Assembly: GCF_013201895.1 (NCBI RefSeq)
Contig: NZ_CP053841.1
Location: 496,001-560,000 of the forward strand
Length of the DNA: 64,000 bases
DNA from: Campylobacter blaseri
GTDB lineage: Bacteria > Campylobacterota > Campylobacteria > Campylobacterales > Campylobacteraceae
Direction of reading: 5' to 3'
In this document: positions 56,475 to 64,000 of the stretch, piece by piece
Layout of the letters: each line of letters starts with the position of its first letter
Numbering within the stretch: position 1 is the first letter of the stretch
Position numbers and translations under genes: made by a program
The notes under the pieces: generated by a model
The model's input: only the letters and a program-made list of their open reading frames with translations
Databases searched by the model: none
What the model was told of the DNA's origin: nothing

Positions 56475-57379
56475 CATTTGAGTATCCTTTGGTTTTTTTA
56501 GGCTTAGTTGTTTATTTTATCTTGGTTAGATATTTTAAGGCTAAAAATGATAGCTTATATTTTTCTAATATCTCTATGCTTAAAGAAGCTAGCAAAAAGC
56601 AAAATTTAATCCTAAGTCTGCTTAAGTTTTTTTCTGTGCTATTTTTAATTATAGCTCTTGCAAGTCCTATAAAAAAAGATGAATTAGAGGAGCAAAAAGG
56701 CAAAGGTTATGAGATAGCACTTTTAATAGATGTTAGTGCTTCTATGCTTAAAGATGATAAATTTGCTAATATTAAAAAAATTGCAAAAGAGTTTATTCAA
56801 AAGAGAAAAGATGATAGCTTAGCACTTACTGTTTTTGCTGATTTTGCTTATGTTGCAGTTCCTTTGACTTATGATAAAGATAGTATTTTAAGGCTTTTAG
56901 ATATGATAGAGGTCGGTGTTGCAGGAAGTAGAAGAACAGCACTTTATGAAGCACTGTTCTTGGGTGCAAATTTGTTTGAAAATAGCATTGCAAAAGAAAA
57001 AATCATAGTTTTAGCAACTGATGGTATGGATAACTCAAACACTGTTCCTATAGATGTAGCAATTGATAGGGCTAAGAAATATGGCATTAAAGTCCATACA
57101 ATAGGGATAGGAAGAAACACAGATTATAATCCTCTTAATCATGATTATAATTCCTATGTTTTAAGAAAAATAGCTAGAGCAACAGGTGGAAAAGAGTTTC
57201 ATGCAAAGTCCAATGAAAAGCTAAAAGAAATATATGAAGAGATTGATGCTTTAGAAAAAAGTGAAGTTAAAAAACAAAGACATTATAAAAAAACTTACTA
57301 TTACCAAATATTTTTAGGATTAGCTATATTGACATTGATAGCTTTATTTTTATATAGAAACAAAAAAGAGGTCATATGA
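56468..57379 (+). CDS. VWA-domain membrane protein (BatA-like)
   Basis: A 303-residue protein with two N-terminal helices (about 5-20 and 48-65), a VWA domain (about 80-250) and a C-terminal helix (about 277-296). The metal-ion-dependent adhesion site is complete: LLIDVSASMLKDD (Asp-x-Ser-x-Ser), then a Thr and LATDGMDN (Asp) later. BatA-like proteins form a membrane complex with BatB, implicated in oxygen or stress tolerance and in assembly of surface structures in other bacteria. It overlaps BatB by 4 bp. Confidence 0.88.
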   Translation: MLTFEYPLVFLGLVVYFILVRYFKAKNDSLYFSNISMLKEASKKQNLILSLLKFFSVLFLIIALASPIKKDELEEQKGKGYEIALLIDVSASMLKDDKFANIKKIAKEFIQKRKDDSLALTVFADFAYVAVPLTYDKDSILRLLDMIEVGVAGSRRTALYEALFLGANLFENSIAKEKIIVLATDGMDNSNTVPIDVAIDRAKKYGIKVHTIGIGRNTDYNPLNHDYNSYVLRKIARATGGKEFHAKSNEKLKEIYEEIDALEKSEVKKQRHYKKTYYYQIFLGLAILTLIALFLYRNKKEVI

Positions 57380-58317
57380 GTATCTTAAATCCTTATTATT
57401 TAATTTTACTTATCATCCCTTTTTTGCTAATATTTTTTATTGCCAAAAAAAGAGATTTTAATTCCTATTTTTCAAAAGATGTTTTAAAAGAAATTCAGAT
57501 AAAAAAATATGGCTTTAGTAAAAAAACTCGCTCATATTGTTTGATTGCAGCACTGATATTTGCTATTTTAGCACTTTCTAGACCATATATTGATAATGGT
57601 AAAATTAAGATTAAATCAGAGCAGGTAGATGTAGCCATAGGGCTTGATGTATCGCAATCAATGAGTGTGGATGATATTTACCCTAATAGGCTTGAGTTTT
57701 CAAAAAGAAAAATTTTTGCATTTATGGAAAATGCTTTTGATAAAGATGTTTCCTTAATAGGTTTTAGTAGTAGAGCTTTTTTGGTATCTCCTTTAACAAA
57801 TGACTTTAATTCACTAAAATATCTTGTAGAAAATCTTAAATTTAGCCATCTAAATTTAAAAGGGACAAGCATTATGTCATTGCTAGAAGCTACAAATACT
57901 ATGTTTAAAGATGAAAAAAATAAAATTCTAATTATCTTTACAGATGGTGGAGATAATGAAGATTTTTCTAAAGAGATAAGGTATGCTAAAAGTAACAATA
58001 TCGCAGTTTTTGTATATTTAACGGCTACTGAAAAAGGATCTCTTTTTAAGGCCGATAATGGGGATGTGGTTTTACTAAAAGCCAATGAAAACATTAGAAA
58101 TTTAGCACTTGAAACAGGCGGAGCCTTTGTTAGATTTTCTTTAAGCAATGAAGATATGAAAGAGTTAAATAGCCTAACTAGTGCTAAGTTTAAAAACCAA
58201 GAAGAAAAAGAAAAAACTATCTATAATAGACAAGAGCTTTTTTACTATCCTTTAATCTTGGCTATAATCTTTTTTATTATGGCAAATTTTTCTTTAATGG
58301 ATAGGAGAAAAATATGA
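57376..58317 (+). CDS. VWA-domain membrane protein (BatB-like)
   Basis: A 313-residue paralogue of the previous protein with the same plan: helices at about 5-22 and 54-70, a VWA domain at about 85-260 and a C-terminal helix at about 290-308. The MIDAS is IGLDVSQSMSVDD (about 89-101), with TDGGDN later; the typical Ser-x-Ser is kept. BatA/BatB work as a pair with MoxR. It overlaps the TPR gene by 4 bp. Confidence 0.88.
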   Translation: MSILNPYYLILLIIPFLLIFFIAKKRDFNSYFSKDVLKEIQIKKYGFSKKTRSYCLIAALIFAILALSRPYIDNGKIKIKSEQVDVAIGLDVSQSMSVDDIYPNRLEFSKRKIFAFMENAFDKDVSLIGFSSRAFLVSPLTNDFNSLKYLVENLKFSHLNLKGTSIMSLLEATNTMFKDEKNKILIIFTDGGDNEDFSKEIRYAKSNNIAVFVYLTATEKGSLFKADNGDVVLLKANENIRNLALETGGAFVRFSLSNEDMKELNSLTSAKFKNQEEKEKTIYNRQELFYYPLILAIIFFIMANFSLMDRRKI

Positions 58318-59132
58318 AAAAATACTTAGCACTATCAATCCTTATTGCCATATTTTCCTACTTTTCTTTTTTTGAATTGGTTGATTATAAAAACGCAAAT
58401 AACGCAAAAAATGCCTATATTAGCGGTGATTATGAAAAAGCTATAAGTTATTATGGAAAGCTTAAATCCAAAGAAGCAAAATTTAATCAAGCCAATGCCT
58501 TTTATAAGCTAAACGATTTTAATAAAACCATAGAAATTTTAAACGAGTTAAATTTGGATACTTTGGAATTTGAAAAGTTGCATAATTTAGGAAACTCATT
58601 TGCAAAATTAAATAAGATTGATGAAGGTATAGATGCTTATGAAAAAGCTTTAATGATAAAAGATGATAACGATACAAGGTATAATCTTGAGCTTTTAAAA
58701 AGTTTGAAAAAGAAACAAGTAGAAAAAGAAAATGAGGAAAAAGAAGAAAAAGAAAATCAAGATAGTAATAAAACTCCAAAAGATAATGATAAAAAAGATG
58801 ATCAAAGCACAAACAGCAAACAAAAACAAAGTCAAAGCAATAAAACTCCGAAAAAAAATAAGAGTGAAAAACAAGACGAAACCGATGATAATAGTGATGA
58901 GCACGATATGAAAAACCAGCAAGATAGTAATAAGCACAAAGATAGTAATAAGAAAAAAGAAGATGAAGAAAAATTAAATAGTCAAAAAAATGTTGCAAAA
59001 TTGAATGAAAAATCTGTAAATATAGAAGAGAAAAAATGGCAAAAGCTTTTAGATGAGAGAGATGGGATACAAACTCTTATTGTGCCTTTTAATAAAAAAG
59101 AGGATGAAAATGAAGAAATTAAACCTTGGTAG
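58314..59132 (+). CDS. TPR protein (BatC-like), with low-complexity tail
   Basis: A 272-residue protein with an N-terminal membrane helix (about 4-22), TPR repeats at about 27-125 (FNQANAFYKLNDFNKTIEIL; LHNLGNSFAKLNKIDEGIDA), then a Lys/Asn/Asp/Glu/Gln-rich low-complexity region (about 135-230) and a short conserved tail (KKWQKLLDERDG). TPRs suggest it holds the VWA pair together in the periplasm. The final codons overlap the BatD start. Its strong composition bias creates open frames on the other strand that are not genes. Confidence 0.83.
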   Translation: MKKYLALSILIAIFSYFSFFELVDYKNANNAKNAYISGDYEKAISYYGKLKSKEAKFNQANAFYKLNDFNKTIEILNELNLDTLEFEKLHNLGNSFAKLNKIDEGIDAYEKALMIKDDNDTRYNLELLKSLKKKQVEKENEEKEEKENQDSNKTPKDNDKKDDQSTNSKQKQSQSNKTPKKNKSEKQDETDDNSDEHDMKNQQDSNKHKDSNKKKEDEEKLNSQKNVAKLNEKSVNIEEKKWQKLLDERDGIQTLIVPFNKKEDENEEIKPW

Positions 59133-60579
59133 TATTATTTTAACCATATTTTTAAGCATAAATGTTTTTGCAAGCGCAGAACTAAGACTTAATACTCCAG
59201 CTATTAATAAAGGTGATTTAGCTCAGTTTACCATTATAGCAACTGGAAATGATGTAAAATTTCCTATAATCGTTGATATAGATGAATTTAAAGTCTTATC
59301 TACATCTAGCTCACAAAGCATTAATACGATAAATAGAAAAACTATAAAAAGATTTTCAAGAACTTATGGTTTCATGCCAAATAGGAGCGTAACTATACCT
59401 GAGTTTGAGGTAATTGTAGATGGTAGGAGTTATAAAACACAAAAAGCAGAGATAAAAGTCGTTGAGCCAGAAGCTAGCAAAGATGGGGATAATCATGTTT
59501 TTGAACTTAAAATTGACAAAACTAATCTAGTTTTAGGTGATAGTACTAAGTTAAGCTTTATTATAAAAAGTAAAATAGGAAGAAATCCAGATAGGGTTAG
59601 ACTAGATAGTTTGGATATAGATGGACTGCTTTTACGAAGGGTTGGTGATGCTAAAAGATATATTGATGGCAATTACACAGTAGAAGAGGTGGAGTTTCTT
59701 CTTACGCCTTTAAAAGCACGAACATATAAAATTCCATCAATTGCAGCATATATTGGCACGATAGTCTCGGCTGATTTTTTTGCTGATTTAGAGTGGGAGA
59801 GGGTGTATTCAAAATCTTTTAAGATAAATGTTGAGCCACTTCCAGCTGGAATTGCAAATTTTGGTAATTTTAACATAAGAACTATTGTTGATAAAACAAA
59901 GGTAAAAGCCAATGAGCCGGTAAATTTAACTCTTGAGATAGAAGGCTTTGGCAATATAGACGATATTGATAAATTTAGTTTAAATTTTGATGGTGCTATG
60001 GTTTACTCAGATGAAACAGATCTAAAGCATGGTATGAAAAATGACAAATACGGCGGTAAATTTATACAAAAATTTGCACTAATTTCTGATAGAAACTATA
60101 CTATACCTAGTATATCTTTTAGATATTTAGATAGTAAAACAAATAGCGTAAAGACTATAAAAACAGATGAGATAAAAATTGAAGTAGAGGTAGATCCAAA
60201 AAGTTTAAGTAGTAATATAGAAACACTAGATTCTTCTATATCAAAAGCAACAACTATAACCAAAATTGAATATAAAAATAATTATTTAAACATATTGTTT
60301 GGCTTTATGGCTGGAGCTTTATGTATGTTTGCGCTTTTGAAATTTAATTTTAAGAGAACTCCAAAAGAAGAGTTGCCTATTGAAATTTTGATTAAAAGAT
60401 CAAAAAGCGATAAAGAACTTTTTGGTATTTTACTTCCATATGCTAAAAAAGATGCATATATAGATGAGATTTTATCAAAGCTAGAAGAAAATATCTATAA
60501 AAGTGCAACGCATAATATAGATAAGAAAAAGCTAATTGAAAGACTTGAGAGATATTTTTATCTAAGTTCAATAAAGTAA
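59110..60579 (+). CDS. BatD-like protein (oxygen-tolerance family)
   Basis: A 489-residue envelope protein with a signal peptide (about 1-21, ending FASA), a beta-rich periplasmic part with several Ig-like segments (INKGDLAQFTIIATGND, LVLGDSTKLSFII, VKANEPVNLTLEI) and a C-terminal helix (about 400-418, ILFGFMAGALCMFALL) followed by a cytoplasmic tail. The domain order matches BatD/BAT family proteins. The start is ATG 59110; the GAGGA site at 59100-59104 is too close to ATG 59104. A hairpin terminator follows. It completes the MoxR-BatA-BatB-BatC-BatD set. Confidence 0.84.
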   Translation: MKKLNLGSIILTIFLSINVFASAELRLNTPAINKGDLAQFTIIATGNDVKFPIIVDIDEFKVLSTSSSQSINTINRKTIKRFSRTYGFMPNRSVTIPEFEVIVDGRSYKTQKAEIKVVEPEASKDGDNHVFELKIDKTNLVLGDSTKLSFIIKSKIGRNPDRVRLDSLDIDGLLLRRVGDAKRYIDGNYTVEEVEFLLTPLKARTYKIPSIAAYIGTIVSADFFADLEWERVYSKSFKINVEPLPAGIANFGNFNIRTIVDKTKVKANEPVNLTLEIEGFGNIDDIDKFSLNFDGAMVYSDETDLKHGMKNDKYGGKFIQKFALISDRNYTIPSISFRYLDSKTNSVKTIKTDEIKIEVEVDPKSLSSNIETLDSSISKATTITKIEYKNNYLNILFGFMAGALCMFALLKFNFKRTPKEELPIEILIKRSKSDKELFGILLPYAKKDAYIDEILSKLEENIYKSATHNIDKKKLIERLERYFYLSSIK

Positions 60580-60605
60580 GAGCTTTGCTCTACTTTTTGT
60601 AGAGC
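60579..60605 (+). terminator. terminator of the Bat operon (two alternative hairpins)
   Basis: AGAGC (60579-60583) pairs with GCTCT (60587-60591), followed by ACTTTTT. The right part, GCTCTAC (60587-60593), can instead pair with GTAGAGC (60599-60605) around TTTTT. The first fold is the likely terminator for the plus strand. Confidence 0.7.
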
Positions 60606-60626
60606 AAGCAGTTATCGCTAGCTTTT

Positions 60627-62731
60627 TTAATTTGGAACTACAGAGTTTCTACGCGCAGTTTTTTGAAGTGAAAACAAACAAAGACCTAAAATTATCATAT
60701 AGATAAAATTAATACTATTAGATATATCCTTATTTAATTTATCTTTATAAATTGCAGTATAAATTTCTTTATATGGAGTTTGAGTTTTTAGGCTTTTATT
60801 ATTTTCTATTTTGTTGTATAAAATTTCTTTATTTTTTAATATAAAATGATTTGTCATAATTATATTTTTTATATTGGCTTTACTATTGATTTGTCTAGCT
60901 ATATCTGATAATTGGTCATTTTTAATTTTTAATATTTCAGCTTGTAAAAATTTATTTTCTAAATTCTGATTTGCATTAAAAATAGGTATTATCATAGAAG
61001 GATTCATTGCCAGAATGCATATAAAAATTGAAGCAAATAGGGTTCTTAAAATAATATTTTTGTGAATAAAATATTTATAAAAAAAGAACATAAGAACTAG
61101 ATATACATCAATAAAAAATACAATTATCGAGATATTGGATATTAATATGGTATAAAATAAAACACCAAGTATAAATAATAGAATTGTTTCATTTAATAAA
61201 TTAGTAGCATTTAAATATTTTTTATCAGTGCAGAAGAATGCCCAAATAGAAATAATACCAAATAATAAATAGATAATTATATTAATAATTAAATTGTTGT
61301 ATAAAATGTCAGAAATAATAGATTCTTTAATAAAAATTACTATTCCAAAATAGCTATCATCATAATAGTAAAATTTAATATTGTTAATAAATTTGTATGA
61401 TGATCACTTGTTGTTCTATAGATTAAAAGCATTATTCTATCAAGTAATATTGAAGCTTGAGATTTATTTGTTTCATTTTTTAATTTATTTTTAAGTTCAA
61501 TTTCTTTTGCATATAATTCTAATTTATGGAAATTTGAGGCTTTAAGATTATTATCCATTTCTATTAAAGAATGTTTTATTACTCTAAAAGAATCTCTCAT
61601 GCTTTTTATATGTTTTATATCTTTATTTTTAAAATTATTTACCAATGCATCTATGTTTATACAGCTTATATTTATATTTACAAAATTTACTTTGTTAAAT
61701 TCTTTAAAAACAACATTTGAAAAATTTATAATGTCTTTGAAAATAACTCCAAAAAAACAAGCTACATTTTCAAATTGTGTTTCATGAAAATCAACATAGT
61801 TATTAAATATTGTATTATTGAAGTAAGCATTGTTTTTGAATTTTATATTGGAAAAATCTATAGTTTTACTTTATTTGTTTTTATCATTATCTTGTAAAAA
61901 TTTAACATTTTCAAATCTAAATTCTTTTTCAAATTTAGAATTCTTAAAAGATAAATTTTGATTAAACTCAGTATTATTAAAATTTACATTTCCAGTAAAA
62001 ATACAATTTTCAAATTTCAAATTTAAAATATCTTTTTCGGTTATGTAGTTAAAATCAAAATTAAATTTACAATTTGTGTAATTTTGATTTTTAAGTTTTG
62101 ACATATAACATGAACACGGATATTTTGTAAATATATAGTCTATAAAATCTACATCATTTAGTTTAGTATTATCAAAATTTATTTCTTTGTTAAAAATAAC
62201 TTCAGAATGTCGAGTATTCCAAAAAACTAAATTATGTATTTTACAGCAATCAATTTTTATATCTTCATTAAAAATACAATCTTTAAATTCTAGCTTTTTA
62301 AAATTTTGGCTATTTATTTTAAAATCAGAATTGAAATTACAATTTAAAAATTGAATATTATTTATAAAATTAGTTTTGTTATTATTGTCAAAAATTAAAT
62401 TTTCTTCTAAATTAAATTGACAATTTTTAAATTTTAAGGCTTTATTGTATTCTTTGGAATCTATATTAAATGGATAATTAAAAGCACAATTTTCAAAAGT
62501 TATTTGATGATTTATTAAATCAACTTCATCTAAAAAAATAAAATATCTAAATGTAATACTAGATTTAGGTTTTGAGGTTGCCAATATGTCTTCAATCTTT
62601 TTAAACCATTTTATCTCAAATGGTCTATGTGTTATACTCTCTGGACTTATCGTAATTGAATCATTGTTTATATAACAACGAATATCAAGAAATTCTGCTT
62701 CTAATATTTCTTTTAATTCTTTATCGTTCAA
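60627..62731 (-). pseudogene. pentapeptide-repeat membrane protein gene, broken by a stop codon and a frameshift
   Basis: One ancestral frame of about 700 codons. Codons 1-286 (62731-61871) are intact and rich in pentapeptide-like FxxCxF repeats (FENCAFN, FKNCQFN, FLNCNFN, FKDCIFN). A TAA at 61873-61871 interrupts, but the same frame continues without other stops to 61340 (SKTIDFSNIKFKNN...) with the same repeats and then a helical stretch. At about 61345-61350 (AAAA on plus) the frame shifts by one base; the other frame goes on through membrane helices to 60627. Downstream pieces are 61340-61645 and 60627-61091. Pentapeptide-repeat proteins with C-terminal helices are common in Campylobacterota; function is unknown. 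Confidence 0.8.
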
Positions 62732-62743
62732 ATCAAACCCTTA

Positions 62744-62776
62744 AGTAAAATTAAGATTGTAAATTTACAATCTTAA
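62744..62776 (-). terminator. terminator of the penicillin-binding protein gene
   Basis: Perfect 26-bp palindrome (62751-62776) with arms TTAAGATTGTAAA and TTTACAATCTTAA, 5 bp past the stop, followed on the minus strand by TTTTAC. Confidence 0.75.
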
Positions 62777-62780
62777 TAAT

Positions 62781-64000
62781 CTAAAATAATAGCGAACTTC
62801 CGCCACCCGTTCCTGTTTCGTAGTCAAAATTATCAGGAATTCTCTCTTGAGATGGAAGAGGCGAAGTTGTTGTGTATAGCTCATCTTTACCTTTATATAT
62901 TTTACTATATACCCCTTTTGGAACGCTAAATACTCTTTTTGTTTCAGGAAATTCTTTTATATAGTCTTCAACTAATTTTTTAAATACAGGAGCTGCAGTT
63001 CTTCCTCCAACTTCTACATTTCTCATAGGCGTATAGTTATCGTTTCCATACCATATCATAATTAAAAGTTCAGGGGTATACCCGCAAAACCATGCATCTA
63101 TGTTATTGTTTGAAGTGCCAGTTTTTCCAGCTATTTGTATGCCTTTTACCCTAGCTGCTCTACCTGTTCCACTATTTATAACGTTTTTCATCATATCTAC
63201 CATTAGATATGCTTGTTCAGGTTTTATAAGCTCAATCTGCTCAGGTTTAAAGATAGTCTCTCCACCATAAAAACTAGTGGCTCTAACCATAAATTTAGGG
63301 GTGCTAACCACACCACCTCCTGCAAACATAGAGTATAATCTTGAGTAATCAAGTGGAGAAATTCCATAACTTCCAAGGGATACTGATAGGGCGTAAGGAA
63401 GATTTTTAAACCCCCAACTTCTTAAAGTATCTACCACCTCTTTGGTTCCTAGCGAATACATTAAATTTACAGTTGCTAAATTTCTTGATTTTTGGAGTGC
63501 CGTTTTTATAGTAATATAGCCATCATAGTTTTTACTATAGTTTTTAGGCGCCCACTCTTTGTTTGAACCATCATCAAATGTTCTTGGTATGTCAGCCACT
63601 TCACTCATTGGAGAGTAGCCTTCTTCTAGCGCAACTTGATATATAAATGGCTTAAAGCTAGAGCCTGTTTGTCTTCTGCTTTGTGTTGCACGGTTAAAAT
63701 TACTTTTACTATAATCAACACCACCAACTAATGCTAACACATCTCCATTTGTAGGATCTGTAACCGTAATAGCTCCATTTAAAATACTTTCATTGGCATC
63801 TTTGTCTCTTTTTAAGATTTCGTTATAGCCAAAAACCAAAGCATCATGTGCCATTTTTTGAACTTTAAGATCCACGCTCGTATAGATTTTATATCCACTA
63901 GTTTTTAAATTCGGTAAAAATCTATTTGCCTCTTTTATAACTTCATCAACTACATAAGGTGCTTTGTTTTGTGTAAGACTATCATCATAGATAGTAGGTT
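62781..64000 (-). CDS. class A penicillin-binding protein (PBP1a type), C-terminal part, 5' truncated by window edge
   Basis: The frame is open to the right edge (position 64000), so the start and the glycosyltransferase domain lie outside. Visible is the transpeptidase half: the SxxK motif as GSSFKPFIYQ, the SxN motif as KSRNLATVN, and KTGTSNN (KTG), with conserved ALVGGVDYSKSNFNRATQSR and FCGYTPELLIMIWYGND. It cross-links peptidoglycan in the periplasm. The tail ends in GTGGGSSLLF. GTG 63875 is not a start, because coding continues upstream with a KLDLKVQ-like linker (YTSVDLKVQKMA). Neighbouring pentapeptide gene is on the same strand but separated by a terminator. Confidence 0.93.
   Translation of the reverse strand, partial: PTIYDDSLTQNKAPYVVDEVIKEANRFLPNLKTSGYKIYTSVDLKVQKMAHDALVFGYNEILKRDKDANESILNGAITVTDPTNGDVLALVGGVDYSKSNFNRATQSRRQTGSSFKPFIYQVALEEGYSPMSEVADIPRTFDDGSNKEWAPKNYSKNYDGYITIKTALQKSRNLATVNLMYSLGTKEVVDTLRSWGFKNLPYALSVSLGSYGISPLDYSRLYSMFAGGGVVSTPKFMVRATSFYGGETIFKPEQIELIKPEQAYLMVDMMKNVINSGTGRAARVKGIQIAGKTGTSNNNIDAWFCGYTPELLIMIWYGNDNYTPMRNVEVGGRTAAPVFKKLVEDYIKEFPETKRVFSVPKGVYSKIYKGKDELYTTTSPLPSQERIPDNFDYETGTGGGSSLLF

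Noticed and set aside
58519-58998. Long open frame on the minus strand inside the TPR/BatC gene
   Set aside because: It arises from the Lys/Asn/Glu-rich low-complexity coding of the plus strand; its product is a Phe/Tyr/Leu-rich string without start signals or domain.
60627-61091. Separate membrane-protein gene (154 codons)
   Set aside because: The frame is open well upstream of its ATG, up to the point where the pentapeptide frame ends, so it is the shifted tail of that gene.
61340-61645. Separate small gene (101 codons) downstream of the pentapeptide ORF
   Set aside because: It is in the same frame as the pentapeptide ORF across an otherwise stop-free stretch, and has no ribosome site of its own.
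1-64000. CRISPR arrays, rRNA operons or insertion sequences
   Set aside because: No regularly spaced repeats, rRNA signatures or transposase genes were found when reading the window.

Overview
The window reads as chromosome of a Campylobacter-like Epsilonproteobacterium (Campylobacterota). The DNA is very AT-rich, genes are packed with short overlaps, and Shine-Dalgarno sites are mostly AAGGA or AAAGGAG followed by ATG, TTG or GTG. Promoters show TATAAT or TAAAAT -10 boxes. Several blocks keep gene orders I recall from Campylobacter jejuni: purD-RDD-lptD-phosphoribosyltransferase-pnp; argH/pckA near atpE; HIT protein-pheS-pheT-aroA-ispH-rpsA-serA; and U32 protease-purE-glyQ-nif3-Zn ribbon-waaA-rluA-ffh-rpsP-khpA-rimM-trmD-rplS. 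The species cannot be fixed from sequence alone.

Layout. Positions 1-2140 hold the end of a SelO AMPylase gene, a Mug/HDG-type DNA glycosylase, hemD, and a 6S RNA directly upstream of purD. Positions 2159-9900 are a plus-strand block for purine synthesis, outer-membrane LPS export (lptD), RNA decay (pnp) and a universal stress protein. At 10.1-15.7 kb there is a lipoprotein hydrolase, then a minus-strand operon pckA-CAP lipoprotein-argH-SRPBCC protein. At 16-30.8 kb lie atpE, tRNA-Leu(GAG), a HIT hydrolase and a long plus-strand run covering phenylalanyl-tRNA synthetase, shikimate and isoprenoid enzymes, ribosomal protein S1, serine synthesis, an M16 protease and a UbiA prenyltransferase.

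Positions 30.9-43 kb are the accessory part. They hold a ThDP enzyme/aldehyde dehydrogenase pair, a small island with a repressor, its likely operator, a gene broken by one stop codon and a lipoprotein, and a DUF2157/GDYXXLXY/exported-protein cassette. A cystine-type transporter follows, preceded by a 40-codon reading frame with tandem Cys codons that I interpret as a cysteine-sensing leader peptide. A compact type II restriction-modification system with its own controller protein and C-box closes this part. From 43 kb, glnA (minus) precedes the long translation/secretion operon ending at rplS. A six-gene MoxR/Bat-type operon then fills 54.3-60.6 kb. The right end holds a pentapeptide-repeat membrane-protein gene destroyed by a stop codon and a frameshift, and part of a class A penicillin-binding protein.

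The most interesting candidates are the Cys-Cys leader with competing RNA pairings upstream of the transporter, the controller-regulated R-M system, and the two decaying genes.
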